Origin: Alphaproteobacteria bacterium
Lineage (GTDB): Bacteria > Pseudomonadota > Alphaproteobacteria > Micropepsales > Micropepsaceae
Direction of reading: 5' to 3'
Assembly: GCA_025350465.1 (NCBI GenBank)
Contig: JANXXU010000008.1
Location: 62,001 to 126,000, forward strand
DNA: 64,000 bases
Each line of letters begins with the position of its first letter. Within the stretch, counting starts at the first letter, position 1. Below are positions 1 through 9,576 of the stretch, one piece after another. A program made the translations under genes and the position numbers. Below the pieces are notes generated by a model. That model had not been told where the DNA came from. It was given only the letters and a program-made list of their open reading frames with translations, and searched no databases.

Positions 1-738
1 CTGACGGCGGCGATGAAATCGGCGCTGACACGCGACGTGATGCATATCGTCGTGGTCGGCGACATCGATGCGAAGGCCTTGGGCGCTGCCCTTGACGCGC
101 TCTTTGCCACTCTCCCCGCGAAGGGGCCGGCGCTCGTGGGTCCGCCGGAAATGGCGCCGCCCGCGTTGAAAATCATCGCCAAGGATAATCCGCAAACGAC
201 CGCCATGTTCGGCTTGCCCGGCGTGGCGCGCGCCGATCCGGATTTCATGGCGGTCTACGTGATGAACTATATCCTCGGCGGCGGCAGCTTTTCCTCGCGC
301 CTCATGGATGAAGTTCGCGAGAAGCGCGGTCTTGTCTACGGCATTTCGACCGGCGTCGATCCCTTCTTCATCGGCGGCGGCGACATCACCGGTTCGTTCG
401 CCACCAAGAACGAGACCGCGGGACAGGCACTCGATTTGACTCGCGCCGAGTTCCGGAAATTGGCCGCGAAAGGCATCACGGCCCCCGAGCTCGCCGATGC
501 GAAAACTTACCTCACCGGTTCCTTTGCGCTGCGCTTCGACACCAACGGCAAGATTGCGAGCCAATTCCTCGTCTTTGCCATGCAAGGCAAGAGCCCCGGC
601 TATGTCGACCAGCGCAATAAGGACGTGGAGGCGGTCACCCTCGCCGACGTCAACCGTGTGGCGAAGCGCTTGCTCGATCCCGATCGCCTGGTTGTGGTCA
701 TGGTCGGCAAGCCCGAAGGCGTGAAACCGGCTCCCTGA
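1..738 (+). CDS. M16 family zinc peptidase, C-terminal part (cut by window edge)
   Basis: The frame is open from base 1, so the start and the expected zinc-binding HxxEH half lie outside the window. What is visible is the C-terminal lobe of a pitrilysin/processing-peptidase-like protein: a stretch rich in GGGSFSSRL followed by DEVREKRGLVYG, a typical substrate-clamping motif of M16 C-terminal domains. The visible part is about 245 residues and ends in a short GVKPAP tail. M16 proteins of this kind are usually periplasmic and often paired in tandem, but the partner would be upstream and cannot be seen. The 97 bases to pgi hold no gene. The family call is firm; the substrate is unknown. Confidence 0.85.
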   Translation: MTAAMKSALTRDVMHIVVVGDIDAKALGAALDALFATLPAKGPALVGPPEMAPPALKIIAKDNPQTTAMFGLPGVARADPDFMAVYVMNYILGGGSFSSRLMDEVREKRGLVYGISTGVDPFFIGGGDITGSFATKNETAGQALDLTRAEFRKLAAKGITAPELADAKTYLTGSFALRFDTNGKIASQFLVFAMQGKSPGYVDQRNKDVEAVTLADVNRVAKRLLDPDRLVVVMVGKPEGVKPAP

Positions 739-835
739 AGGATAAGGCGCCGGTTCCCGCCGATTCGGGTGGTCGTTAGAGTCCGCGGCGCGGATTTGTT
801 AGGTTGAGCCCGGCTCTAGAATCGCGTGCTCTCCG

Positions 836-2152
836 ATGACTCTTTTCACCCAAGATCTATCCCTCTGCACCGGTGCCGGCGCAGCCAACAAGGCGCTCGC
901 CGAGGCCTACGAAAAACGCGTCCACGAAACGCACAGGGCGCTCGATTGGATCACGACCGCCGCAAACGACAAATCTTTGACGGCGCTGAAGATGTCCTTC
1001 ACCGACGAGAGCGACATCGACGCCGCGCGCGAGGTCGCGCGGCACCTGGCGAACAATACCAGCGATCTCCTCGTGCTTGGCGTCGGCGGCTCGAGCTTGG
1101 GGGCGCAAGCGCTGGCGCAAATCGCCTATTGGGGTACGCCGGCTTATGCGCCGCGCGAAGGTATGCCGCGCGTCCGCTTCCTCGACAACCTCGACGGCGG
1201 GACGTTTGCGAGCTTGATGGCATCGTGCGATCTGCGCACGACGCGCTTCCTTTGCGTCTCGAAATCGGGCTCGACAGCCGAGACCATGATGCAAACCATG
1301 GCCGCCATCGACGCCATCGAAAACGCCGGCGGCGGCAAGTATCTCAAGTTTCACTTCGCCGGTATCACGGAGTTGAAGGGCAATCCGTTGCGCGCCGTCC
1401 TTGAGCACATTGGCGCGCCGATCTTGACCCACGACGCGAATTTGGGTGGCCGCTTTTCGGTGTTCAGTACGGTGGGTCTCTTGCCCGCCATGGTCATGGG
1501 GCTCGATCCGGTTGCGATCAGGGCGGGCGCGAAGCAAACCTTCGACCTCGAAGTCAATCGCAAGGAACACCATACTTTGCCGCTGGCGGCGCAAGGCGCG
1601 GCGCTCAGTGTTGCGGCGAGCGACGCAGGTCTCTCCCAAACGGTCCTCTGGCCTTACAGCGATCGCTTGGAACGTTTGGCGCAATGGTGGCGCCAACTCT
1701 GGGCCGAGAGCTTGGGCAAGAAGGGCCGCGGCACGACGCCGATCGCGGCGCAGGGTCCGGTCGATCAGCACAGCCAACTGCAGCTTTATCTCGAAGGCCC
1801 GGCCGACAAGCTCTTCACCTTCATCGACACGCCGTACGAAACGCAGGACGCGCGCATTGCCCCGAAATGGGCGCGTGAGCATGGCCTCGATCTTTACGCC
1901 GGTCACACCATGGGCGAAGTCGCGCGCGCCGAGTTGCAGGCGAGCGTCAAGACACTGGCAAATCACGCCCGTCCGGTTCGCACGCTGCGCCTCGTCGCCG
2001 ACCTTGATGAGCGGGCCGTCGGCAGCCTGCTGATGCATTTCACCCTCGAGACGCTGATCGCGGCCAAGCTCTGGAACGTCGATCCATTCGGCCAGCCGGC
2101 GGTCGAGGAGGGCAAGCGGCTGACGCGCGAGTATCTCGGCGGCATCGCATGA
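836..2152 (+). CDS. pgi: Glucose-6-phosphate isomerase
   Basis: Interconverts glucose 6-phosphate and fructose 6-phosphate in the cytoplasm. The 438-residue protein has the two SIS-type sugar-phosphate regions: [12 protein letters not shown] near residue 82 and [10 protein letters not shown] near residue 141. The C-terminal half has the active-site stretch [10 protein letters not shown] followed by [16 protein letters not shown]. It is shorter than the roughly 550-residue enterobacterial enzyme and matches the shorter bacterial form. The ATG at 836 is used because the recognisable protein begins there. The stop overlaps the mutL start by 4 bases (ATGA), so the two genes are probably translationally coupled, although their functions are unrelated. 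Confidence 0.95.
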   Translation: MTLFTQDLSLCTGAGAANKALAEAYEKRVHETHRALDWITTAANDKSLTALKMSFTDESDIDAAREVARHLANNTSDLLVLGVGGSSLGAQALAQIAYWGTPAYAPREGMPRVRFLDNLDGGTFASLMASCDLRTTRFLCVSKSGSTAETMMQTMAAIDAIENAGGGKYLKFHFAGITELKGNPLRAVLEHIGAPILTHDANLGGRFSVFSTVGLLPAMVMGLDPVAIRAGAKQTFDLEVNRKEHHTLPLAAQGAALSVAASDAGLSQTVLWPYSDRLERLAQWWRQLWAESLGKKGRGTTPIAAQGPVDQHSQLQLYLEGPADKLFTFIDTPYETQDARIAPKWAREHGLDLYAGHTMGEVARAELQASVKTLANHARPVRTLRLVADLDERAVGSLLMHFTLETLIAAKLWNVDPFGQPAVEEGKRLTREYLGGIA

Positions 2153-3981
2153 ACATCCGGCGTCTCGCCGAGGGGACGATCAACCGTATCGCCGCCGGCG
2201 AAGTGGTCGAGCGCCCGGCCTCTGCCGTCAAGGAACTCGTCGAGAACGCGATCGACGCCGGCGCGCGCTCGATCGATGTTTCGATCGCCGCCGGCGGCAT
2301 GAACTACATCCGCATTGCCGACGACGGTTGCGGCATGAGCGCCGCCGAACTCGCGCTCGCTGTCGAGCGCCATGCGACGTCCAAGCTGCCGCGCGACGAT
2401 CAGGGCGGCGATGATTTGACCGCCATCGCGACTCTGGGCTTTAGGGGCGAAGCCCTGCCTTCGATCGGCGCGATCGCCAAGCTCGAGATCACATCGCGGA
2501 CGAAGGGCGCGCACGATGCGTTCGCCATAACCGTCGACGGCGGCGTCGCCGGCGCGGTTCGCCCCGCCGCATTCGAAGGGCAGGGCGCCTCCGGCACCAT
2601 CGTCGAGGTGCGCGATCTTTTCTACGCGACGCCGGCGCGCCTCAAGTTCCTCAAAAGCGAACGGTCTGAGACCGCGGCCGTCATCGACATCGTCAAGCGC
2701 TTGGCGTTGGCCCGCGCCGATGTCGCCTTTCGGCTGCAGACGGAAGAGCGCGTGGTGCTGCGCGCCAACGCCGAGGTTGGCGATCTCTTTGACGGCCGAT
2801 TGCGACGCCTGGCCGCGATCCTCGGCGCCGACTTCGCGGAGAACGCGCTCGCCGTCGATGCGGCGCGCGGCGACATCCGCCTCACCGGCTATGCGGGCCT
2901 GCCCACTTTCAATCGCGGCACGGCGGCAAACCAGTTCCTCTTCGTCAATGGCAGGCCCGTGCGCGACAAGCTGCTCTTGGGCGCGGTGCGCGGCGCCTAT
3001 GCCGACGTGCTCGCCCGCGATCGCCATCCCGTCGTCGCGCTGTTTCTCGATTTGCCTTCACACGAAGTCGACGTCAACGTCCATCCGGCCAAGACGGAAG
3101 TGCGCTTTCGCGACGCAGGCCTGGTGCGCGGCCTCATCGTCGGCGCGCTCAAGGCGGCGATCGGTCACGGCGGCAATCGCGCCGCGACGACCATAGCCGG
3201 CGACGCATTGGCCGCATTGCGCCCTCAATCCGGATCGACGTTGAACTACGCCTTTGTCGAGCGTGCCTCGCCGCAGGCCTTTGCCGAAGCGGCGGCGGCG
3301 CTCTATAGGCCGATGCCGCCGGTTCAGCCGTCCTTCGTGAACGGCCCGCCGCTAGCGCGCCCGCTCGACTATGCCAACGGCGCGGCCAATGCGCTCGACG
3401 GCTTTCCGCTCGGCGTCGCCCGCGGTCAGCTGCATCAGACCTACATCGTCGCCCAGACCGCGGACGGCATCGTCATCGTCGATCAGCACGCGGCGCACGA
3501 GCGCCTCATGCTTGAGCGCATGAAGGCTGCACTGGCGAGTCAAGGCATCGAGCGGCAAATGCTGCTGGTGCCCGAAATCGTCGACCTCGACGGACCGTCG
3601 GTCGATCGCCTCGTCGCACGCGCCGATGCGTTGGCCGAGCTTGGCCTGATGGTCGAGCCGTTCGGCAGCGACGCGATCCTCGTGCGCGAAGTACCGGCGC
3701 TCCTCAAGGGCGGCGACATCAAAGGCCTGATGCGCGATCTCGCCGACGAAATCGCCGAATACGGCGACGCGCTGTCGTTGAAGGAACGCCTCGACGAGAT
3801 CTGCTCGACCATGGCCTGTCATTCGGCGGTGCGCGCCGGCCGCAGCCTGACGATCGAAGAGATGAACGCGCTCCTGCGCGAGATGGAAGCAACCCCGCTC
3901 TCCGGCCAATGCAACCACGGCCGCCCGACCTACGTCGAACTCAAATTAGCCGACGTCGAAAAACTCTTCGGCCGGCGCTGA
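2149..3981 (+). CDS. mutL: DNA mismatch repair protein MutL (endonuclease type)
   Basis: Couples MutS mismatch recognition to strand removal. The N-terminal GHKL ATPase motifs are visible: [11 protein letters not shown] near residue 27, DDGCGM near 62 and [10 protein letters not shown] near 98. The C-terminal domain carries [12 protein letters not shown] from about residue 445, which fits the metal-binding DQHA(X)2E(X)4E endonuclease motif. It also has STMACHSAV and QCNHGRP (Cys near 588), the other metal-site motifs. This predicts a nicking MutL of the type used where MutH/Dam strand discrimination is absent. Length (610 residues) is normal. It overlaps pgi by 4 bases. No mutS or mutH is in the window. 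Confidence 0.97.
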   Translation: MNIRRLAEGTINRIAAGEVVERPASAVKELVENAIDAGARSIDVSIAAGGMNYIRIADDGCGMSAAELALAVERHATSKLPRDDQGGDDLTAIATLGFRGEALPSIGAIAKLEITSRTKGAHDAFAITVDGGVAGAVRPAAFEGQGASGTIVEVRDLFYATPARLKFLKSERSETAAVIDIVKRLALARADVAFRLQTEERVVLRANAEVGDLFDGRLRRLAAILGADFAENALAVDAARGDIRLTGYAGLPTFNRGTAANQFLFVNGRPVRDKLLLGAVRGAYADVLARDRHPVVALFLDLPSHEVDVNVHPAKTEVRFRDAGLVRGLIVGALKAAIGHGGNRAATTIAGDALAALRPQSGSTLNYAFVERASPQAFAEAAAALYRPMPPVQPSFVNGPPLARPLDYANGAANALDGFPLGVARGQLHQTYIVAQTADGIVIVDQHAAHERLMLERMKAALASQGIERQMLLVPEIVDLDGPSVDRLVARADALAELGLMVEPFGSDAILVREVPALLKGGDIKGLMRDLADEIAEYGDALSLKERLDEICSTMACHSAVRAGRSLTIEEMNALLREMEATPLSGQCNHGRPTYVELKLADVEKLFGRR

Positions 3982-4038
3982 AACGGGATCGCCTCTTTCC
4001 CTCCCACGGCGAATTCCCACCCTTTGCTGACATCGCGC

Positions 4039-4130
4039 CTAATGACCATCATGCGGACCAATCCGGACGTTCTCACCGCTGATCGCGAATTCACATTGTT
4101 GGCCCAAAGCGGACATTCCCGGCGTTGAGC
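4039..4130. repeat. Degenerate dispersed-repeat relic, rhizobial type (tentative)
   Basis: Reading the minus strand gives MSALGQQCEFAISGEN, which resembles the short spurious peptides (MSALGQKQ-like) encoded by a dispersed repeat that is very abundant in Bradyrhizobium-type genomes. The copy here is short and degraded, and sits between mutL and the next convergent gene. No repeat boundaries or target duplications are visible. The call rests on memory of that repeat family, so confidence is low. Confidence 0.3.
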
Positions 4131-4451
4131 TCAGGCCTTCGGCACTAGGTCGGCGATGATGTCGGGCACGGGAAACCCGAGGTTCGGCGAGCCGAACCAA
4201 GTCAAGCGACCTTCCTTCGCTTCTGCCGAAGTGTAGAGGTCGGTGCCTATGGATTGGAGCGCAAGCAATAGTGCCTGCATGCTGTCTTCTCCCATGGCGT
4301 GGCAAAGCTTACCGCTGCCGACGCCAACGATCTGATATTCACATCGGTAAGGGCCGCCGTCGGGCAGAGGTCGCCTTATTCCAACGGTAACTTCGCGAGT
4401 TGTTTCTCCAACCAGTTTCAAGCTGCGCGTCGCAATGAAATCGTCGGTCAT
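4131..4451 (-). CDS. Small conserved protein, DUF6968-like
   Basis: A 106-residue soluble protein without a signal peptide or membrane segment. Its layout is FIATRSLKLVG, then VTVGIRRPLPDGGPYRCEYQIVG, then AMGEDSMQALLLALQSIGTDLY and a C-terminal LGFPVPDI. This resembles the uncharacterised DUF6968 group, where a beta-rich start is followed by a helix with a Gln-Ala-Leu core. No catalytic residues stand out. It converges on mutL and is divergent from the small gene at 4678. The 226 bases upstream hold no other gene. Function unknown. Confidence 0.6.
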   Translation of the reverse strand: MTDDFIATRSLKLVGETTREVTVGIRRPLPDGGPYRCEYQIVGVGSGKLCHAMGEDSMQALLLALQSIGTDLYTSAEAKEGRLTWFGSPNLGFPVPDIIADLVPKA

Positions 4452-4677
4452 TTAAAAAACCCCGGAGGCCTGGTGTGCTCGCCCATTCTGCTCATTGCCT
4501 TCGAGCTTGGCGCCTGTCCGCTTTCGCCGATCAGCGCGCGAAATCGGTTGTCGGATTATATGGCTCAGCCGCCCAAAATCGGTCAGTTTCCCGTTACATT
4601 GCGTATTGGCTGCAAACCAGTTCTTGCCGCTTACGTTTTGAGGTCTAGGCTTCGCCTCTAGGCAATGGATGGAAGTT

Positions 4678-4971
4678 ATGAGCGACGCCGTCGGCCCTGG
4701 CGATCTGGTGCTATGCGTCAATGTCGCCCCCAATCATGCCACTGGAAGGCCGGTGCCCCTGGTAGCCGGGGAGACCTACCGTATCATCGCGGTCATGGAA
4801 TTCGCCTGCCCATGCGGACGTTCCGATGCTCTGCTGGATGTAGGAGTTGATTTCGCGTGGTGTCAAACGCGCTTCCGACTCCTGCCCAAGCCCAAGGCCG
4901 AGACCAAGACCAAGACCAAGACCAAGACGCGCTGCGTTTCGGCACCTAAAGAGAAGGAGACGGTTCGGTGA
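4678..4971 (+). CDS. Small hypothetical protein with Lys-Thr repeat tail
   Basis: Encodes about 97 residues from MSDAVGPGD; an in-frame ATG three codons upstream (4669) is also possible. The body reads GDLVLCVNVAP, then LVAGETYRI, then FACPCGRSDALLDVG and RFRLLPKPK. This pattern of a short beta-barrel-like protein with a Cys pair recalls small proteins found in prophages and genomic islands. The tail contains four perfect tandem ACCAAG units (4903-4926) coding for a Thr-Lys run, which could change length by slippage. Codon use is less G+C-biased than in the housekeeping genes nearby. Function unknown. Confidence 0.5.
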   Translation: MSDAVGPGDLVLCVNVAPNHATGRPVPLVAGETYRIIAVMEFACPCGRSDALLDVGVDFAWCQTRFRLLPKPKAETKTKTKTKTRCVSAPKEKETVR

Positions 4972-5188
4972 ACCGCCGGCTATAGATTCTGCCGTGTGCC
5001 GACTTCGCGAGATTCGGCTATCCGAGTGGAGTGACTGCTTTCGACGAATTCCGGTCATTGGGGATTTGGGGGCGGGCGCCCGTGAGGCGCCGTCGATCCA
5101 TACAACGACTCGCGCCGTTGCGGCGTCGACCAATAACTGTTCTCTTGTAGCGATGCTTTTGACCGTGCCGCTGTTGGGGTAAATCTCC

Positions 5189-5728
5189 GTGCTAAAGCTT
5201 CTCAACACGCTCGTCTTCCTCCTTCTCTTTTCCGGAGCCGCCCAAGCGCAGGACGGATTCGAAGGAGTCGTGTGCGGATCCAATATCCCCAATGCGCTCA
5301 TCGGCAAGCAGATGTCGAATGAACCCGTTGCCGCGATCGAGGGCCTGCATAAGTTGCTCGGACTCAAGGATCTGGGCGGGGATGAAATCTCGGATCGATT
5401 GAATACGATATCGTGGCTGATATGCGGGAGCGAATATATGTTTCTCGTGGACAACCGTTCCATCGTTCGCGACGTGCTGCCGGTTCCGCCTCACTCCAAA
5501 AGCGCTCCGGAATTCAGCGGGCGTTGCCGGATCGACGGCAAGGAACTGCCCGGAATCATCGTCGCCGTTCTGGATGGGAAAGCAGGAGTGCCAGTCGGTA
5601 AGGATACATTTCTCACCGCAGTGGGGGCGTGGAAGATCGACGAAAAACTTTCAAGGTTTGTCAAAACCGCGACCGAGGGCCTTCGTTGCCCGCGAAGCGG
5701 CATCATTACGGCGGACGGCGGAGATTGA
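5189..5728 (+). CDS. Exported protein of unknown function
   Basis: A GTG start gives a clear signal peptide, MLKLLNTLVFLLLFSGAAQAQ, with likely cleavage after AQA. The mature part of about 158 residues has Cys in VVCGSN, WLICGSE, GRCRIDG and GLRCPRSG. Those four cysteines could form two disulfides in the periplasm. No family was recognised. It stands alone: the region upstream (4972-5188) carries no gene, and the next gene is convergent on the other strand. The start choice is supported by the signal peptide beginning right at the GTG. Confidence 0.65.
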   Translation: MLKLLNTLVFLLLFSGAAQAQDGFEGVVCGSNIPNALIGKQMSNEPVAAIEGLHKLLGLKDLGGDEISDRLNTISWLICGSEYMFLVDNRSIVRDVLPVPPHSKSAPEFSGRCRIDGKELPGIIVAVLDGKAGVPVGKDTFLTAVGAWKIDEKLSRFVKTATEGLRCPRSGIITADGGD

Positions 5729-5797
5729 AGGAGGATTAGCGCTTTAGGGCCAACGGCGGCCGAGGCGCAGCGCGCTTCCACTGAGAGCGCCGTTTCC

Positions 5798-6580
5798 TCA
5801 CCGCGGCGCCATGCGAATGCCGCCGTCGAGGCGCAGGCACTGGCCGTTGAAATAGGTATTGCGGGTCAGCTCCAGCACGAGGCTCGCGAACTCTTCCGGT
5901 TTGCCCAGGCGTTTCGGGAACGGCACCGAAGCGGCTAGTCCCTCCAGCACCTTGGGTGTTGCACCGAGCATGAGCGGCGTCGCAAATATTCCCGGCATGA
6001 TCGAATTGACCCGGATCCCGAGGTCCATCAAGTCCCGCGCCATCGGCAGGACGAGACCGTTCACCCCGGCCTTCGCCGATCCGTAGATCACCTGTCCAAT
6101 CTGCGCGTCCTGCGCCGCGACCGATGCGGTCAGCGTGATGACGCCGCGCTCGCCGTCTTCGAGCGCCGGCGTGGCTGCCATCCCGAGAGCCGAGAGCGAC
6201 GCCAGTCGGTAGCTCGCCACCAGAATGCCGTTTACGCCGTAAGCGTAGTCTTCGGTGGACGTCCTTTTGTAGGCGTGCGTTTCCTTGTCGAACGACAGCG
6301 TCTTGCCGCGACGCGCCGTCATCGCGCAATGGACGAGAACGCGCTCCTGGCCGTGCGCCCCGCGTGCACGCTCAAAGCCGGCGACGACACTCTCCTCGCT
6401 CGTGATGTCGACCTTGCAGAATACGCCGCCGATCTCGGCCGCAACGGCCTCGCCTCCGGCCACGTTGACGTCGAAAATCGCGACGCGCGCACCTGCCGCC
6501 GCAAGCGCCTGCGCACTCGCCTTGCCGAGACCGGAGGCGCCGCCCGTCACGACGGCGGCTGTGGTGTTGTCGATCTTCAT
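5798..6580 (-). CDS. Short-chain dehydrogenase, 3-hydroxyacyl-CoA dehydrogenase type-2-like
   Basis: A 260-residue classical SDR. It starts MKIDNTTAAVVTGGASGLG, where TGGASGLG (residues 12-19) is the NAD-binding glycine motif and FDVN follows beta-strand 2, suggesting NAD rather than NADP. The catalytic YxxxK is in VIYGSAKAGVNG, with the Ser in TLTASVAAQ. The C-terminal NTYFNGQCLRLDGG is typical. The organisation resembles HSD10-type enzymes that oxidise 3-hydroxyacyl-CoA or hydroxysteroids. The start at 6580 is chosen because the recognisable fold begins there; the longer open frame upstream runs into a palindromic repeat and is unlikely to be translated. The exact substrate is inferred only from family resemblance. 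Confidence 0.85.
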   Translation of the reverse strand: MKIDNTTAAVVTGGASGLGKASAQALAAAGARVAIFDVNVAGGEAVAAEIGGVFCKVDITSEESVVAGFERARGAHGQERVLVHCAMTARRGKTLSFDKETHAYKRTSTEDYAYGVNGILVASYRLASLSALGMAATPALEDGERGVITLTASVAAQDAQIGQVIYGSAKAGVNGLVLPMARDLMDLGIRVNSIMPGIFATPLMLGATPKVLEGLAASVPFPKRLGKPEEFASLVLELTRNTYFNGQCLRLDGGIRMAPR

Positions 6581-6709
6581 CGTGGCTTTCCCTCGCAAGC
6601 AAGTGTGCGCGTCATATTTCTGACGATCGGATTCCAGCCTATCGGCTGGCCGCAACGAAAGCCAAGCCCGGGGAAGGAGCCAAGCACGCGACACTCCAAA
6701 AATAGTGCA

Positions 6710-6895
6710 CCCCTCGCCCTTCCATTTTTCTGGAAGGGAGAGGGGCCGGGGGTGAGGGAAGGCCGACATGCCGTACACGGACGGACGCAGTCTGCATGAA
6801 TGTTTGTTCGTGCGTGAATTTACTGATGGTGCCCCGCGCGGAGACCTTCCCTCACCCCGGACCCCTCTCCCTTCCAAATGCGGAAGGGCGAGGGG
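6710..6895. repeat. Pair of inverted REP-like palindromic elements
   Basis: Two copies of one palindromic element lie in opposite orientation. Copy one is at 6710-6762: CCCCTCGCCCTTCC, a short loop, TGGAAGGGAGAGGGG, then CCGGGGGTGAGGGAAGG. Copy two is at 6845-6895 and is its reverse complement with small differences. Each copy forms a hairpin by itself, and the pair can form a larger cruciform around about 80 bases. This matches the common CCCTCACCCCGG-CCCTCTCCC family of dispersed repeats in Proteobacteria. It lies between an SDR gene and the 3-prime end of a GNAT gene, both on the minus strand, so it may act as a terminator or mRNA stabiliser. Confidence 0.85.
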
Positions 6896-6911
6896 ACTTG
6901 TGGTCGACCTC

Positions 6912-7709
6912 TCACGCCCCGAACTGCATTTCCGCCAGCGAAATGTGCAGCTGCTCCGACGCCCGCGCGAACCCTGCGCGCACGTAGATGCGCTCCGGCC
7001 CTTCGTCGCCGGGCGTCAGCCACGCGAGCGTTGCGCCGCGCGCAAACGCTTCCCGCGCGATGCGCCCCGTGAGCGCGCCGGCGATCCCGCGCCTGCGATA
7101 GGCGGCGCGCACGCCGATGCCGGCAACCTCACAGACGCCTTCGTGCGGCACCGTCGCCATGCCGGCGCCGGCGACCTCGCCGCTCGCCGTGTCGCGCGCA
7201 AGCACCATCACGCCGCCGGCCGCGACCATGCGAATGGCGGGATCGGGATGGGGCGTGTTTTGGCCGTAGGCTTCCGCCAGGGCGACGGAGGCCGCAATGA
7301 TTTCCAGGTCGGACCGCGTGCGTTCGAGCGCGAAGCCCTTAGCCATCGGTAGATCGCGCGCCTGAGCCGGCGCACAGATCAGAATCGGATACCGCTTCTC
7401 GATCGCAAAGCCTTGCGCGGTCAGCGCCGCCTCGACGCGCGGCGCCGCCTCGCAGATATATTCGAGCCGTGGTTTGCGCCGGCGCCGCGCGAACGTCGCG
7501 ATCAACGCCGCGATGTCGCTCGCTTGCGGCGTGGCATCGTCGTCGGGGATCGCATAGTTCAGAAACGGATTGTCGCTCTCGCCATCGAAGCCCGCGACGA
7601 ACGGGCCGCAGCGTTCGTGATCGATCCGGCGCTGCGCATGCGCCCGCAAATAAGCTTGGATGCGTTTGTTCAAGTCATGCACGTCATGTTGAGTCGCAGA
7701 CAAAGACAT
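6912..7709 (-). CDS. GNAT family N-acetyltransferase
   Basis: 265 residues with a C-terminal GNAT domain. The acetyl-CoA-binding segment is visible as VAGIGVRAAYRRRGIAGALTG (the R/Q-x-x-G-x-G/A type loop), preceded by GAGMATVPHEGVCEV and followed by GATLAWLTPGDEG and YVRAGFARA. The N-terminal half is a degenerate GNAT-like domain of the sort seen in two-domain GNAT proteins. The acceptor substrate cannot be deduced. It is a single gene; 211 bases separate it from the hydrolase upstream. Start at 7709 gives MSLSATQHDV. Confidence 0.85.
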   Translation of the reverse strand: MSLSATQHDVHDLNKRIQAYLRAHAQRRIDHERCGPFVAGFDGESDNPFLNYAIPDDDATPQASDIAALIATFARRRRKPRLEYICEAAPRVEAALTAQGFAIEKRYPILICAPAQARDLPMAKGFALERTRSDLEIIAASVALAEAYGQNTPHPDPAIRMVAAGGVMVLARDTASGEVAGAGMATVPHEGVCEVAGIGVRAAYRRRGIAGALTGRIAREAFARGATLAWLTPGDEGPERIYVRAGFARASEQLHISLAEMQFGA

Positions 7710-7920
7710 GTGTCCTCGCTCGCGCGAATGTTTCGCGCGTTGGTTGATGCGAATGGGTGCTTCAGTCTTGCGAGGAAAGAACGGACAGCCGCCGAGGGCC
7801 TAAGGGCGCGCAATTCCCCGCACCGCGATTGCGGTGAGTTTGCATGGGGAAATCATGGCGCCTCCATCGCACGCCAACAGGGCGCGCGTTGGCGATGACT
7901 ACGTCAAGTTATAGCGATCG

Positions 7921-8856
7921 TCAATTGTGCGGATGCACGGGCGTCGGCAGCACCGGCGGCGGGAGCCGGCCGGTGAGCACATCGATCTCGTTGCGGATTT
8001 TTGTCCATGCATCCGAGGTCGGATCGATCAGCTCGAAGTGGCCCGCGCCTTGTATCGTCAATTCGCGCACATGGTCGCCGGCGCTCGCCGCCGCCATGGC
8101 GTAGTCCAAACCGAATTTCGGCGGCACGATCGGATCGAGCGCGCCCGATACCGTAACTTGCGGAATACCGATCGGCAGCAGCGCGGCAGGAGATGTGTCG
8201 GCGTAGACGTCGGCCTCGCCGCGCACCTTCGCGCTGACCAGCGCATCGATCGTCTCCGGTCCGCCGCACGCCTCCGGTCCGTCGGCGCGATAGGCTTTGA
8301 GATCGGCGATTCCTGCAAGACTGACGACGCCCTGAATCGGGAGCGGCTCGGATGACAAAAGCGGGCTCGCTTTCGAAAGTTTGGACCGCGCCGCCGCCCA
8401 CAACGCCAAATGCCCGCCGGCCGAATGCCCGACCGCGACCAGCTTCGAGAGATCGAGTTTGTGCGCCGGCGCCAAGGTTCTCAGCTTGTCGAGCGCGGCA
8501 GCCACATCCTGAAACGTGCCCGGATAACCGCCGCCCGCCTCGCCGATGCGCCGGTAGTCGATGCTCCACACCGCGTAATCGTGCGCCTTCAGATCATCGG
8601 CGATATAGGCCATGAGCTCGGTTCCGGGCAGCTCCGCCAACCAACACCCGCCGTGAATCAGCACGACCGTCTGAAATGGTCCGCGCCCGCTCGGCAGCCA
8701 CAGCTCGCCAAACTGATGCGGCGCAGCGCCGTAGTGAATGATCTCCGTCGCCTTCGCCCGCGGCCGCGCAAGCAAATCGCTAAACGAAATCGGCGCCGCC
8801 GCTGCGTTCGACGCAAGTGCGACAAACGCGATCAACGCCAGCAACGGCCGCATCAT
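7921..8856 (-). CDS. Exported alpha/beta hydrolase (esterase/lipase-like)
   Basis: Starts MMRPLLALIAFVALASNAAA, a signal peptide, so the enzyme is likely periplasmic. The mature domain has an oxyanion HGG (about residues 69-71) and the nucleophile elbow GHSAGGHLALW (Ser about 145). It also has the late PIVPP and GAGHFELIDP regions that supply acid and His. This is the HSL/BD-FAE-like carboxylesterase pattern. The ATG at 8856 overlaps the stop of the preceding dienelactone-hydrolase-like gene as ATGA, so the two are an operon with coupled translation. An ATG one codon later is equally usable. Substrate unknown; small esters are likely. Confidence 0.85.
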   Translation of the reverse strand: MMRPLLALIAFVALASNAAAAPISFSDLLARPRAKATEIIHYGAAPHQFGELWLPSGRGPFQTVVLIHGGCWLAELPGTELMAYIADDLKAHDYAVWSIDYRRIGEAGGGYPGTFQDVAAALDKLRTLAPAHKLDLSKLVAVGHSAGGHLALWAAARSKLSKASPLLSSEPLPIQGVVSLAGIADLKAYRADGPEACGGPETIDALVSAKVRGEADVYADTSPAALLPIGIPQVTVSGALDPIVPPKFGLDYAMAAASAGDHVRELTIQGAGHFELIDPTSDAWTKIRNEIDVLTGRLPPPVLPTPVHPHN

Positions 8857-9518
8857 CCGACATTCTCGCGGAAGAATTTGATCGTTCTCGACCACGCAAG
8901 CTCATGCGCCGCTTTGTCGAACGTCGCCCGCTCGTCGCACGAGAAACCATGATCGGCGTCGTAGACGTAGACGGGCACGTTTGGCTGCGCTTTTTTGATT
9001 TGTTCAACGCTTGAGAGCGGAATATGCGCGTCCTTTTCGCCGAAATGCATAATGACGGGGCACTTCGGTTTTTCACTCGCCATTGCGGCAATTTGCCCGC
9101 CGTAATAAGCGACGGCAGCGTCGAACGTGAGCCGCGTCGCGCCGAGCCACGCGACCGTTCCGCCGAAGCAGAAACCGACCACGCCGATCTTACCGACGCC
9201 GGCGACGGTTGCACGTGCCGCCTCCGTATCAAGCAATCCCTTTTCGATGTTGAGCTTAGGGATGAACGCCATGGCCTTGGCCCGATCCTCGGGGCCATAG
9301 CCGACATCGAAGTCGCGCTCATAGCGATCGAACAACGCCGGCGCGATCGCCAGATACCCTTCGCGCGCAAAGCGCTCGGTCACGTCGCGGATATGATGAT
9401 TGACGCCAAAAATCTCCTGGATGACGACGATGGCGCCCTTTGCCTTACCTTGCGGCGCCGCCCGCCACGCTTTGAATTTGTGTCCGTCGGACGCAGTCAG
9501 CTCAACCCATTCGGCCAT
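8853..9518 (-). CDS. Dienelactone hydrolase family protein
   Basis: 221-residue cytoplasmic alpha/beta hydrolase. The family features are QEIFGVN (Glu about 35), the Cys nucleophile in GFCFGG (Cys about 117), MHFGEKDAHI and the DADHGF His region, giving the Cys-His-Asp triad of carboxymethylenebutenolidases. True dienelactone hydrolases open lactones in chlorocatechol pathways, but most genomic homologues act on unknown esters. No chlorocatechol genes are nearby. It is upstream of, and overlaps by 4 bases, the exported esterase gene. The P450 gene lies 58 bases further upstream on the same strand. Confidence 0.9.
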   Translation of the reverse strand: MAEWVELTASDGHKFKAWRAAPQGKAKGAIVVIQEIFGVNHHIRDVTERFAREGYLAIAPALFDRYERDFDVGYGPEDRAKAMAFIPKLNIEKGLLDTEAARATVAGVGKIGVVGFCFGGTVAWLGATRLTFDAAVAYYGGQIAAMASEKPKCPVIMHFGEKDAHIPLSSVEQIKKAQPNVPVYVYDADHGFSCDERATFDKAAHELAWSRTIKFFRENVG

Positions 9519-9576
9519 GTGTCAGACTCCGATGTTCTGGAAACTGGTGCTGATGGAAAACGCGAATTGCGAAAGA

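Noticed and set aside
857-2038. Long minus-strand open frame (393 codons) opposite pgi
   Set aside because: It lies wholly antisense to an unmistakable pgi, its protein is Arg-rich and without recognisable domains, as expected from G+C-rich antisense frames.
5736-6329. Alternative minus-strand frame over the SDR gene
   Set aside because: The SDR motifs (TGGASGLG, YxxxK) are in the other frame; this is a shadow.
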